Below, piece after piece: positions 41,191-49,663 of a stretch of 57,433 bases of DNA; position 1 is the stretch's first letter, and every line of letters begins with the position of its first letter. The stretch comes from JAAYZQ01 sp034428935 (GTDB lineage: Bacteria; Chloroflexota; Anaerolineae; JAAYZQ01). A program made the translations under genes and the position numbers. A model generated the notes under the pieces. It had not been told where the DNA came from. It made no database searches and saw nothing but the letters and a program-made list of their open reading frames with translations. Location of the stretch: NCBI GenBank assembly GCA_034428935.1, contig DAOUHB010000142.1, positions 1 through 57,433 on the forward strand, in the 5' to 3' direction.

Positions 41191-42294
41191 TTAACGGGGT
41201 GGCGAAAAGCGAATGTGAACCACGTCGCCATCCTGCACCTGGTAGTCGCGCCCCTCCAGCCGGAGCAGCCCATGCTCGCGGGCCCGGGCAAAGTCGCCCA
41301 CGCGGACCAGGTCGGCGTGGGCCACCACCTCGGCCCGGATGAAACCGCGCTGCATGTCGGTGTGGATCTTGCCCGCCGCCTCGTAGACGGTCTGCCCGCG
41401 GCGCAGGGTCCAGGCGCGTACCACGTTGGTGCCGGTGGCGGTGAAAAAGGTGACCAGGTCCAGCAGCCGGTAGCTGGCGGTGATCAGCCGTTCCAGCCCG
41501 GAAGCCTCCAGGCCCAGCTCGGCCCGATACTCGGCCGCCTCCTCCGGGGCCCAGTCGGCCAGGTCGGCCTCGCACGCGGCGCAGATGACCACAGCCTGGG
41601 CGCCCTCCGCCTCGGCACGGCGGATCACGTGGGCGGCCAGCGGCCCGCCCTCGGGTAGGGCGTCTTCGCCCACGTTGGCCACGTAGAGGCGGGGCTTGGC
41701 GGTGAGCAGGTTGAGGGGCACCAGCATCTCGGCCTCTTTCGGCGTGAGGGGCAGCAAGGCCGCAAGGGAGCCCCTCGCCAGGTGCTCCCGCACCCGGGCC
41801 AGCAGCTCCAGCTCGGCGGCGTGCTCCTTGGGCTGGGCCTTGGCCGCCGAGCGGGCCTTTTCCTCGCGCCGCTCCACGGTGCCCAGGTCGGCCAGCATCA
41901 GCTCCAGGTCCAGGACCTCCGCGTCGGCCAGGGGATCGAGCTCGGCGGTCACGTGGGCCACGTCCGGGTCCTCGAAGCAGCGCACCACCAGTGCGACGGC
42001 ATCGACGTTGCGGATATGGCCCAGGAACTGGTTGCCCAGTCCCTCGCCCTTGTGCGCCCCGGCGACGAGCCCGGCAATGTCCACGAACTCGATGGTCGTG
42101 GGTTTGACCTCGTCGGGCTGGACGATGGCCGCCACGTCGTGGAGCCGGGGATCCGGCACCTCGACGATGCCCACGTTGGGCTCGATGGTCGTGAAGGGGT
42201 AGCTGGCCACGGCTGCGCCGGCCCTGGTCAGGGCGTTGAACAACGTGCTCTTGCCCACGTTGGGCAGGCCGACGATGCCGATTTGCAGGCTCAT
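41191..42294 (-). CDS. ychF: Ribosome-binding ATPase/GTPase YchF
   Basis: 367 residues, the family's normal length. The P-loop is GLPNVGKST near residue 9, G2 is in the YPFTTIEPN segment, G3 is DIAGL, and a coiled coil lies in the middle. The C-terminal TGS domain ends RDYQVQDGDVVHIRF. YchF prefers ATP and binds ribosomes. It has its own promoter and convergently faces no gene; the rpsF promoter lies just beyond its stop. Confidence 0.95.
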   Translation of the reverse strand: MSLQIGIVGLPNVGKSTLFNALTRAGAAVASYPFTTIEPNVGIVEVPDPRLHDVAAIVQPDEVKPTTIEFVDIAGLVAGAHKGEGLGNQFLGHIRNVDAVALVVRCFEDPDVAHVTAELDPLADAEVLDLELMLADLGTVERREEKARSAAKAQPKEHAAELELLARVREHLARGSLAALLPLTPKEAEMLVPLNLLTAKPRLYVANVGEDALPEGGPLAAHVIRRAEAEGAQAVVICAACEADLADWAPEEAAEYRAELGLEASGLERLITASYRLLDLVTFFTATGTNVVRAWTLRRGQTVYEAAGKIHTDMQRGFIRAEVVAHADLVRVGDFARAREHGLLRLEGRDYQVQDGDVVHIRFSPPR

Positions 42295-42320
42295 GGCGCT
42301 CCTCCGCTCGGGATAGGGGG

Positions 42321-42349
42321 ATTATAGCATTGGGGATGGGATCTGGCAA
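42321..42349 (-). promoter_or_regulatory. Promoter of ychF
   Basis: On the minus strand TTGCCA (42344-42349), 17 bp, TATAAT (42321-42326). Confidence 0.8.
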
Positions 42350-42390
42350 GGCGAGGGGTAGGACGGTTGGCATGTCACCGCGCCTTGCCC

Positions 42391-42419
42391 TTGCGCGAAT
42401 CGCTGGTCTGTGGCAAAAT
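42391..42419 (+). promoter_or_regulatory. Probable promoter of the UroD-family gene
   Basis: TTGCGC (42391-42396), 17 bp, CAAAAT (42414-42419). Weaker than the ychF promoter it diverges from. Confidence 0.5.
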
Positions 42420-42438
42420 GGCAGCAGGAGGGTTGACA

Positions 42439-43428
42439 ATGGCAGACATGAGCAAACGCGAGCGGTTGGAAGCGGTTATCCGTGGCGAGGAGACGGACCG
42501 GGTGCCGGTGGCCCTCTGGCGCCACTTCCCCGGCGACGATCAGGCGCCCCTGGACCTGGCGGCGTCGACGGTGGCCTTTCAGCGCCAGTACGATTTCGAT
42601 TTCATCAAGGTCACGCCCGCCAGCAGCTTTTGCGTCCGCGATTGGGGCGTGGAGGACGAGTGGCTGGGCAACCAGGAGGGCACGCGGGAGTACGTCCGCC
42701 AGCCGGTGGAGGGGCCTGGCGACTGGCAGGCACTGCGACCGCTGGACCCCGAACAGGGCGCCCTCGCTGCCCAGTTGCGCTGCCTGGAGGCCATCCACGC
42801 CGCCGTGGGCGAGGATGTGCCCTTTATCCAGACGATCTTTAACCCACTCTCCCAGGCCAAGAACCTGGTGGGCAAGCAGAACTTGCTTGCCCAACTGCGT
42901 GAAGAGCCCGAGGCGGTCAAGGCCGGCCTGGAGACCATTACGGCGACCACCGAGGCATTTGTCCGGGCAGCGCGCGGGCGGGGCATCGCCGGCATCTTTA
43001 TCGCCACCCAACACGCGAGCTACGAGCTGCTCTCCGAAGCCGAGTACGCCGAGTTTGGCGTGCCCTACGACCGGCGCGTCCTGGCCGCCGCGGAGGGGTT
43101 GTGGCTCAACGTGCTCCACCTGCACGGCAACCGCGTGATGTTTGATCTGCTGGCCGATTACCCGGTGCAGGTCATCAACTGGCACGACCGCGAGACGCCC
43201 CCCTCCCTGCACGAGGGCCAGGGCCGCTTCGCGGGAGCGGTCCTGGGAGGCTTGCGCCAGTGGGAGACCATGCTCCGCGGCAAGCCGGCCGACGTCTACC
43301 GGGAGGCGAGGGATGCCTTCGATCAGACGGACAGCCGGCGCTTTATCCTGGGCACGGGCTGCGTGACCCCCATCACCGCACCGTGGGGCAACCTGCGCGC
43401 CGCACGGCAGGCGGTGGAGCGCGAATAA
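42439..43428 (+). CDS. Uroporphyrinogen decarboxylase (URO-D) family protein
   Basis: 329 residues from the ATG at 42439 with AGGAGG eight bases upstream. The (beta/alpha)8 URO-D fold is suggested by RERLEAVIRGEETDRVPVAL at the start, PFIQTIFNPLSQAKNL, the LNVLHLHGN strand and VINWHDRE; HLHGN and the NWHD segments fit the MtaA/CmuA-like branch that handles methyl-corrinoid or unknown substrates. The canonical hemE N-terminal RQAGR motif is missing, so heme synthesis is unlikely. No corrinoid protein is encoded nearby. It precedes the moeA gene but has its own promoter and a terminator-like hairpin. Confidence 0.85.
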   Translation: MADMSKRERLEAVIRGEETDRVPVALWRHFPGDDQAPLDLAASTVAFQRQYDFDFIKVTPASSFCVRDWGVEDEWLGNQEGTREYVRQPVEGPGDWQALRPLDPEQGALAAQLRCLEAIHAAVGEDVPFIQTIFNPLSQAKNLVGKQNLLAQLREEPEAVKAGLETITATTEAFVRAARGRGIAGIFIATQHASYELLSEAEYAEFGVPYDRRVLAAAEGLWLNVLHLHGNRVMFDLLADYPVQVINWHDRETPPSLHEGQGRFAGAVLGGLRQWETMLRGKPADVYREARDAFDQTDSRRFILGTGCVTPITAPWGNLRAARQAVERE

Positions 43429-43446
43429 CAAGCGGGAGCCCCCCTG

Positions 43447-43490
43447 CCGGGGCGGCGTTCAGTCGGGCGATACTTGCCGCCCCGGTACTT
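43447..43490 (+). terminator. Possible terminator overlapping the moeA promoter
   Basis: CCGGGGCGGC (43447-43456) and GCCGCCCCGG (43476-43485) are perfect 10-bp arms around a 19-base loop, followed shortly by TTTT. The second arm overlaps the moeA -35 element. It could end the UroD-family transcript. Confidence 0.5.
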
Positions 43491-43502
43491 TTGCAGTACA
43501 AT
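43474..43502 (+). promoter_or_regulatory. Promoter of the moeA operon, decides the moeA start
   Basis: TTGCCG (43474-43479), 17 bp, TACAAT (43497-43502). The in-frame ATG at 43501 is inside the -10, so it cannot be the translation start from this promoter. Confidence 0.65.
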
Positions 43503-43536
43503 GTCGCCCGATCCAGAGAAAAGGAGCTACGGCCAC

Positions 43537-44799
43537 TTGATTAGTGTAGAAGAAGCCCTGGCCGAGATATTGAGCCACGTACGCCCCCTGAACCCAGAGC
43601 GCGTCGCGATCCTCGACGCCCTGGGCCGGGTCCTGGCCGAAGAGGTCGTTTCCGACATCGACATTCCGCCTTTCGACAATTCGGCCATGGATGGCTATGC
43701 CGTGCGCGCGGCCGACGTTGCCGGCGCCTCGCCCGAGTCGCCCATGCGGTTGGCGGTGACCGGCAGCGTCGCAGCCGGCTACGTGAGCAGCGGCCGCGTA
43801 GAGCCCGGCACCGCCATCCGGATCATGACCGGAGCGCCCCTGCCCGACGGTGCCGATGCCGTGGTGCCCTTCGAAGACACCGGCGACATGGATCGGTCGA
43901 AAGAGGCGCGCCTGGAAGAGCCGGCATCCGAGATCGACGTGCGCCGCGCCGTCCACTCACGGGACAACACTCGCCCGGCGGGCGAGGACATTCGCCGGGG
44001 AGAGGTGGCCATGGCCGCCGGCCGCGTGATTCGCCCCCAGGAGATCGGCGTCCTGGCCTCCCTGGGGCGGGAGACGGTGCTTGTGCACCGGCGGCCCCGC
44101 GTGGCCATCCTGGCCACCGGCGACGAGCTGCTAGAGATCCACAAGCCCCTGGCTCCCGGCAAGATACGCAACTCCAACGAGTACACCAATGCCGCCCTGG
44201 TGACCCGCACCGGCGGCGTCCCCATCCGCCTGGGCATCGCCCGCGACACCCGGGCCGACCTGACGGACAAGATACGGCAGGGCCTGGAGCAAGGCGCCGA
44301 CCTGTTCCTCACGTCGGGCGGCGTCTCCGTGGGTGACTATGACGTCGTCAAGGACGTGCTGGGCACCGAGGGCGAGATGCAGTTCTGGCAGGTGAACATG
44401 AAGCCGGGCAAGCCCCTGGCCTTTGGCCTCCTGCCCGGCGGCGTACCCCTCATTGGCCTGCCGGGTAACCCGGTGTCGGCCATGGTTTCCTTCGAGCAGT
44501 TCGCCCGCCCGGCGATCCTGAAGATGCTGGGCCATCAAGACCTCGACAAGCCCACCGTGCGGGCCATCCTGGACGAGCCCCTGACCAACAGTGGGCGCCG
44601 GGGCTTTATCCGCGTCGTTGTCGCCCGGCGTCCTGACGGCTACCACGCCCGTACCACGGGAGAGCAGGGCTCGGGCGTGCTGACCTCCATGGCCAAGGCC
44701 AACGGCCTGGCCATCGTGCATGAGGGGATCCTGCGCGTGGACGCCGGCACCGAGGTGGTGGTGCAGATGCTCGACTGGCCCGAGGGCATGAACCCATGA
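43537..44799 (+). CDS. moeA: Molybdopterin molybdenumtransferase
   Basis: 420 residues from the TTG at 43537, which has AAGGAG ten bases upstream and gives MISVEEALAEIL, the usual MoeA opening; the ATG at 43501 lies in the promoter. Family landmarks include PFDNSAMDGYAV, MTGAPLPDGADAVVP, the MPT-binding domain with ILATGDEL, LTSGGVSVGDYDVVKD, the MKPGKPLAFG segment and GLPGNPVSAMVSF. It inserts Mo or W into adenylylated molybdopterin. A tungsten-type aldehyde oxidoreductase is encoded 7 kb away. The TGA overlaps the mobB start. Confidence 0.95.
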   Translation: MISVEEALAEILSHVRPLNPERVAILDALGRVLAEEVVSDIDIPPFDNSAMDGYAVRAADVAGASPESPMRLAVTGSVAAGYVSSGRVEPGTAIRIMTGAPLPDGADAVVPFEDTGDMDRSKEARLEEPASEIDVRRAVHSRDNTRPAGEDIRRGEVAMAAGRVIRPQEIGVLASLGRETVLVHRRPRVAILATGDELLEIHKPLAPGKIRNSNEYTNAALVTRTGGVPIRLGIARDTRADLTDKIRQGLEQGADLFLTSGGVSVGDYDVVKDVLGTEGEMQFWQVNMKPGKPLAFGLLPGGVPLIGLPGNPVSAMVSFEQFARPAILKMLGHQDLDKPTVRAILDEPLTNSGRRGFIRVVVARRPDGYHARTTGEQGSGVLTSMAKANGLAIVHEGILRVDAGTEVVVQMLDWPEGMNP

Positions 44800-45317
44800 C
44801 CCGGGGCAAGGGCGTGCCCGTCGTTTCCATGGTCGGCCGCTCGGGCGTGGGCAAGACCACGGCCCTCGAACCCATCATCCGCGAGCTGAAGCGGCGCGGC
44901 TACAAGGTGGGCACGGTCAAGCACCACCGCCACGCCTTTGACGTCGACCAGCCGGGCAAGGACTCCTGGCGCCACGCCCGGGCGGGCAGCGACGCGGTGG
45001 CAATCGCGGGCGTGGACAAGCTGGCCGTGGTACGCCGGTTGCAGGCCGAGATGAGCCTGGACGAGATCGTCTCCCTGTTGGGCGACGTCGACATCGTCAT
45101 CACCGAAGGGTACAAGGGGGGCGACCGGCCCAAGCTGGAGGTCACTCGCAAGGAGAAAGGTACCGAGCTGTTGTGCCGGCCCGAGGAGCTCATTGGCATC
45201 CTGGCCGATTACCCCATCGACCTGCCGGTCCCGCAGTTCGCCCTGGACGACGCCCGGGGCGTGGTTGATCTGCTGGAGGAGCTATACCTGGAAGCCAAAG
45301 GGGAGGATTGGGAATGA
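44796..45317 (+). CDS. mobB: Molybdopterin-guanine dinucleotide biosynthesis adapter protein
   Basis: 173 residues. A P-loop GRSGVGKTT lies near residue 14, followed by GYKVGTVKHHRHAFDVD and the ITEGYKGGDRPKLEV segment characteristic of MobB. It is a GTP-binding partner of MobA in forming the dinucleotide cofactor. The ATG overlaps the moeA stop (ATGA), so the genes are coupled. mobA itself is not in the window. Confidence 0.93.
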   Translation: MTRGKGVPVVSMVGRSGVGKTTALEPIIRELKRRGYKVGTVKHHRHAFDVDQPGKDSWRHARAGSDAVAIAGVDKLAVVRRLQAEMSLDEIVSLLGDVDIVITEGYKGGDRPKLEVTRKEKGTELLCRPEELIGILADYPIDLPVPQFALDDARGVVDLLEELYLEAKGEDWE

Positions 45318-45574
45318 CCCACATTATCTGTCGTGCCTCGAACTGCCTCTTCTGGGAGGACAGCGTCTGCACGTCCGAGGAAATCGAATACGAGCCGGAC
45401 GCCGGCTGCCTGACCTTCCAGGACATCGGTGACCTGGCCCTGGAAGAAGAAGAGGAAGACGAGCTCGACTGGTCCGATGAAGACGAGGACGATCTCTACG
45501 AGGAAGAAGAGGAAGAGGACTGGGAAGAAGAGGAAGAGCTCTGGGAAGATGAGGACGACGATTTCGACGTCTAG
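45314..45574 (+). CDS. DUF1540-like Cys protein with an extreme acidic tail
   Basis: 86 residues from the ATG at 45314, overlapping the mobB stop. Residues 1-35 have the four-Cys pattern of DUF1540-like small metal-binding domains (CRASNCLFWEDSVC, later AGCLTF). From about residue 40 to 86 nearly every residue is Glu or Asp with a few Trp and Leu. There is no signal peptide. The tail would be strongly negative and disordered. Its place as third gene after moeA and mobB is notable, but no function is known. I am confident it is a real gene because of the overlap and conserved Cys pattern. Confidence 0.7.
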   Translation: MTHIICRASNCLFWEDSVCTSEEIEYEPDAGCLTFQDIGDLALEEEEEDELDWSDEDEDDLYEEEEEEDWEEEEELWEDEDDDFDV

Positions 45575-45691
45575 TCCGGGCCTTGCTGGTGCTTGAATGT
45601 CGTGACAGCGAGGCCTGGCACCTGCTTTCAGGGTGCACTGTCGCCCCTGGTTTGACGGCCCGGCCGCTGGCCGGCCGGAAAGGAGTGCAAA

Positions 45692-47665
45692 ATGACAGTC
45701 AACCCTGCTGACCTGATCCTGGCCAACGGCGTGGTTGTGACCATGAACGCCCCGGGAGATCTGTTTGCCCGGGGCGCTGTTGCCATTCGGGGGCGCGAAA
45801 TCGTGGCCGTTGGGCCGGCCGATGACGTCCTGGCCGGCTGGCAGGCCCCCGAGGTGGTGGACTGCGAGGGCGCGGCCATCATGCCGGGGCTCATCAACGC
45901 CCACGCCCACGTTCCCATGAGCCTGCTCCGCGGCCTGGCCGACGACTTGCGCCTCGACGTGTGGCTCTTTGGCTACATGCTGCCCGTGGAGCGCGAGTTC
46001 GTCAGCCCGGAATTCTGCCGCTGGGGCACGCTGCTGTCCTGTGCCGAGATGATCCGCTCTGGCGTCACCACCTTTGCCGACATGTACTACTACGAGGCCG
46101 ACGTGGCCCAGAGCGCGGCCGAAGCCGGCATGCGGGCCATCTGTGCCGAGACGATCATGAAGTGGCCCACCCCCGACGCCGAAAGCTATGATGAGAGCCT
46201 GGCTCGCTGCCGGGCCTTTATCGAGGCCTGGAAGGATCACCCCCTCGTCACGCCGGCCGTGGGTCCCCACGCTCCGGAATCGAGCACCACCGAGCTGTTG
46301 GAGGCCGCAGCGCAACTCGCCCTGGAGCACGACGTGCCGTTCCTCATCCACATTGCCGAGACGGCGGGCGGCGTGGAAGAGACCCAGTCGCTGTTCGGCG
46401 CCTCGCCCGTGGAGGTGCTGGAACGCCTCGGCGTCCTCAAGGCCAGGGTGTTGGCGGCCCACTGCGTGCACGTCACCAAACAGGATCGCGAGATCATGGC
46501 GCGGCATGGCGTGGGCGTGGCCCACAACCCCACCAGCAACCTGAAGCTGGCCAGCGGCCTGGCCGACGTGGTAGGCATGCAGAACGCCGGGCTGGCGGTG
46601 GGCATCGGCACGGACGGCCAGGCCAGCAACAACGACCAGGACATGTTCGAGGAGATGCGCCTGGCGGCCCTCCTGCCCAAGGGGCTGACCCAGGATCCGA
46701 CGGTCGTCCCGGCCTCCCGGGCCCTGGCGATGGCGACCATCGAGGGAGCGCGGGCGTTGGGGCTGGACGACATCACCGGCTCGCTGGAGCCCGGAAAGCG
46801 GGCCGACCTGGTCGTGGTGCGCCTCGATGCGGTGCATAACGTCCCCCGCTTCGAGCTGTCGGGCAACAACGTCTACTCGCAGCTCGTCTATGCCGCCAAG
46901 GCCCACGACGTAGAGCACGTGCTGGTGGACGGGCGGTGGTTGATGCGCAACCGCGATCTGCTGACTCTGGACGAGGTCCAGGTGCGCACCGAAGCCCAGC
47001 GCATCGCCGGGCAGGTGGGGGCCTTCCTGGCCCGCCGCGAGCAGAGCCTGCTGGACAAGCTCGTGGCCCTGGGTGCCCTTCATTGGGGCGAGACCTACGA
47101 AGTGCAGGTCAAGGCCCGCGTCCCCGACGAGGCCTCCCTCCTCCACGCCTTCGAGCACTGCCCCGAGGTCATGGTCATCAAGCCCAGCGAGCGCAAGCAG
47201 TACGACACCTACTTTTTCTTTGGCGATCAGGAGGCCGGGCAGGTTCGCTATCGCGAGGACTATTTGCTGGATCGCGGGCTGGAGGTGCGGCCCCTCTACA
47301 GCCTGACTCTGCGAGGGCCGATGAGCGAGCGGGAGTATGCCGACTCGGTCCTTCTTTCCCGGTCGCGCTTTACGGCCGACGCCGACCGCAGCCTGCGCTT
47401 TTACCGCGAGTATTTCCAGCCCCAGGACGAGAAGCGGGTGGACAAGCTACGGCGGCGCTGGCGCATCAAGTACCAGGGCGTGGACTTTGCCCTGAACCTG
47501 GACCGCCTCACCCAGCCGGCGTCCGACGACCTCTACCTGGAGATCAAGGCGCGCACCTGGAGCAAGCAGGATGCCGTGCAAAAGGCCGAGATGATCTCCG
47601 CGCTGTTGGACGTCCTCGGCGTAGACAAGACGGGCCTGGTGCGGGACGAGTACGTGTCTTTCTGA
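45692..47665 (+). CDS. Amidohydrolase (MTA/SAH deaminase-like) fused to a CYTH domain
   Basis: 657 residues. Residues about 1-440 form an amidohydrolase of the MtaD/TrzN type: metal His in NAHAHVPMSLLRG, the later His in HIAETAGG and AHCVHVT, and the catalytic Asp in GTDGQASNNDQDMF. This group deaminates S-adenosylhomocysteine, methylthioadenosine or other adenosines. Residues about 460-657 resemble a CYTH (triphosphate tunnel) domain with EVQVKARV as an ExExK variant, QYDTYFFFGD, VRYREDY and LEIKARTWS. The CYTH part could bind a triphosphate or nucleotide. An MTA phosphorylase gene lies 2 kb downstream on the other strand. GGAAAGGAG precedes the ATG. Confidence 0.8.
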   Translation: MTVNPADLILANGVVVTMNAPGDLFARGAVAIRGREIVAVGPADDVLAGWQAPEVVDCEGAAIMPGLINAHAHVPMSLLRGLADDLRLDVWLFGYMLPVEREFVSPEFCRWGTLLSCAEMIRSGVTTFADMYYYEADVAQSAAEAGMRAICAETIMKWPTPDAESYDESLARCRAFIEAWKDHPLVTPAVGPHAPESSTTELLEAAAQLALEHDVPFLIHIAETAGGVEETQSLFGASPVEVLERLGVLKARVLAAHCVHVTKQDREIMARHGVGVAHNPTSNLKLASGLADVVGMQNAGLAVGIGTDGQASNNDQDMFEEMRLAALLPKGLTQDPTVVPASRALAMATIEGARALGLDDITGSLEPGKRADLVVVRLDAVHNVPRFELSGNNVYSQLVYAAKAHDVEHVLVDGRWLMRNRDLLTLDEVQVRTEAQRIAGQVGAFLARREQSLLDKLVALGALHWGETYEVQVKARVPDEASLLHAFEHCPEVMVIKPSERKQYDTYFFFGDQEAGQVRYREDYLLDRGLEVRPLYSLTLRGPMSEREYADSVLLSRSRFTADADRSLRFYREYFQPQDEKRVDKLRRRWRIKYQGVDFALNLDRLTQPASDDLYLEIKARTWSKQDAVQKAEMISALLDVLGVDKTGLVRDEYVSF

Positions 47666-47679
47666 ACAGGCAGGCATCG

Positions 47680-48537
47680 ATGGGGATGATGGTCGAGATC
47701 CGGAATGTGCAGACGATAGACGAGTTCCGAGCCTGCGAGGAGCTGCAGTTCCACGCATGGCGCATGCCCGATTATCGGGAGGTGGTCCCCCTGCACCTCC
47801 TGGTCGCCGGCCAGAAGGCGGGCGGCTTGATCCTGGCGGCCTTTGACGGCAGCAGGGTCGTCGGGTTCGTCTTTGGCTTTCCGGGCCTGGCCCGCGAAGG
47901 CCAGCGATATCATTACTCGCACATGATGGCCGTCGCCCCAGACCTTCAGGGCCAGGGGATCGGCTGGCAGCTCAAGTGTGCCCAGAGGGAAGCCGTCCTG
48001 GCCCAGGGCCTGGACCGTATCTGCTGGACCTACGACCCCCTGGAGGTCCGCAACGCCCACCTGAACATTGCCAAGCTGGGCGCCGTGTGCCGCACCTACC
48101 TGCGGGATCTCTATGGTCCCATGACCGACGGGCTGAACGCCGGCCTGCCCTCGGACCGCTTTCAGGTGGATTGGTGGCTCGACAGCCGGCGCGTTACCGA
48201 GCGCCTGGCCCGCCGGGGAGGGACCGGGGTCTCCGAACCTGGCGCCTGGGCCGTGCACGGCGTGGAGACGACCGCCGGGCTCCGGGCCCCCGGCAGACTG
48301 AACCTGGATACCGGGGAGGCGCGGCTGGGTGTCGAGATCCCGGCCAATTACCAGGCTGTGAAGTCAGCCGACCCCGAGTTGGCCCTCGCCTGGCGCCTGG
48401 CCACGCGCGAGGCCCTGGAGGCCTGCTTCGCGGCCGGCTACGTGGCCGTCGAGATGGTCTGGCTGCGCAGTGCCCCGGGCGGGCGGGCCTATTACGTCCT
48501 GGAACGCGATCTGGAACGCGATAAGGAGGCGTCATGA
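47680..48537 (+). CDS. GNAT-family acetyltransferase (NSAR-associated type)
   Basis: 285 residues. The GNAT acetyl-CoA-binding motif A is AVAPDLQGQGIGWQLK near residue 85, preceded by a DGSRVVGFVFGFP strand. The YDPLEVRNAHLNIAKLGA stretch and long C-terminal part are typical of the group that neighbours N-succinylamino-acid racemase genes, where it N-succinylates D-amino acids. ATG start 47680, 14 bases after the amidohydrolase. Its TGA overlaps the next ATG, so it is coupled to the enolase-superfamily gene. Confidence 0.85.
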   Translation: MGMMVEIRNVQTIDEFRACEELQFHAWRMPDYREVVPLHLLVAGQKAGGLILAAFDGSRVVGFVFGFPGLAREGQRYHYSHMMAVAPDLQGQGIGWQLKCAQREAVLAQGLDRICWTYDPLEVRNAHLNIAKLGAVCRTYLRDLYGPMTDGLNAGLPSDRFQVDWWLDSRRVTERLARRGGTGVSEPGAWAVHGVETTAGLRAPGRLNLDTGEARLGVEIPANYQAVKSADPELALAWRLATREALEACFAAGYVAVEMVWLRSAPGGRAYYVLERDLERDKEAS

Positions 48538-49643
48538 TCAAGGTCGATCGTGTGGAGTTGTACCACGTGCGGCTGCCGCTGGTGCAGCCTTTTGAGACGA
48601 GCTTTGGCCGGGAAGATGCGCGCGACACGGTCATCGTCGCCGTGCGCGGAGGGGGATTGATGGGCTGGGGCGAGGCCGCCACGTCGGTGGGGCCCTGGTA
48701 CGAGTATGAGACGGTCGAGACCTGCTGGCACGTGCTCCGCGACTTCCTGGGGCCGCGGGTGGCCGGCCAGGAGATGTCGTCGCCGGACGATGCCGCGCGC
48801 CTCATGGCGCCCGTGCGGGGCCACCACCTGGCCAAGATGGGCCTGGAGGCCGCAGTGTGGGACCTGTTGGGCCAGGCTCAGGGGTGTTCCATTGCCCAGC
48901 TCCTGGGGGGCACGCGCGAGCGTGTGGCCGTAGGGGTCAGCATCGGCGTCCAGGCCTCGGTGCCGGCCCTCCTGGATCGCATCGAGGAGTACCAGGCGCA
49001 GGGCTACAACCGCATCAAGTGCAAGATCAAGCCCGGCTGGGACGTGGACGTCGTGCGCCAGGTTCGCGAGCGCTTTCCCGACGTGCCCCTCATGGTCGAT
49101 GCCAACTCGGCCTACACCCTGGCCGACGCGGACCGCCTGGCGGCCCTGGACGAGCACGATCTGCTAATGATCGAGCAGCCGCTTCCCTACGACGACCTGG
49201 TGGACCACGCGGAGCTGCAGCGCCGGCTGCGCACGCCCATCTGCCTGGACGAGAGCGTGCCCTCGCTGGCGGCCGCCCGCGCCGCCGTGGCCCTGGGCAG
49301 CGGGCGCATCGTGAACATCAAGCCGGGGCGCGTGGGAGGGCTGACCGTGGCCCGTGCCATCCACGACCTGTGCCGCGAGAACGGCTGGCCGGTGTGGTGT
49401 GGGGGCATGCTGGAGACCGGCATCGGCCGCGCCCACAACGTGGCCCTGGCCAGCCTGCCGGGCTTTACCCTGCCAGGCGATATATCGGCCAGCGCCCGCT
49501 ATTTCCACCGCGACATCGTGGAGCCCGAGTTTGTGGTGAACGACGACAGCACCATGACCGTGCCCACCGGCCCGGGCATCGGCGTTGCCGTGGTGCCCGA
49601 GCGGCTGGCAGCCGCCACGCAGCGCCGGGTGACCGTCGTGTAA
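48534..49643 (+). CDS. o-Succinylbenzoate synthase / N-succinylamino-acid racemase (enolase superfamily)
   Basis: 369 residues. Enolase-superfamily residues are all present: the KCKIK motif near residue 162 (KxK acid/base), VDANSAY (first metal Asp), MIEQPL (Glu), CLDES (third metal ligand) and NIKPGRVGG (second catalytic Lys). Members may do menaquinone synthesis (MenC), N-acylamino acid racemisation, or both. No other men genes are near, and the coupled GNAT gene favours the racemase role in converting D- to L-amino acids. A deacylase that would complete that pathway is not in the window. Confidence 0.88.
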   Translation: MIKVDRVELYHVRLPLVQPFETSFGREDARDTVIVAVRGGGLMGWGEAATSVGPWYEYETVETCWHVLRDFLGPRVAGQEMSSPDDAARLMAPVRGHHLAKMGLEAAVWDLLGQAQGCSIAQLLGGTRERVAVGVSIGVQASVPALLDRIEEYQAQGYNRIKCKIKPGWDVDVVRQVRERFPDVPLMVDANSAYTLADADRLAALDEHDLLMIEQPLPYDDLVDHAELQRRLRTPICLDESVPSLAAARAAVALGSGRIVNIKPGRVGGLTVARAIHDLCRENGWPVWCGGMLETGIGRAHNVALASLPGFTLPGDISASARYFHRDIVEPEFVVNDDSTMTVPTGPGIGVAVVPERLAAATQRRVTVV

Positions 49644-49663
49644 CCGCCGTGTAACCGGCGTTT

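Noticed and set aside
45209..47158. Long open frame on the minus strand across mobB and the amidohydrolase gene
   Set aside because: It runs through several unrelated plus-strand genes with recognisable motifs, so it is a GC-bias shadow.
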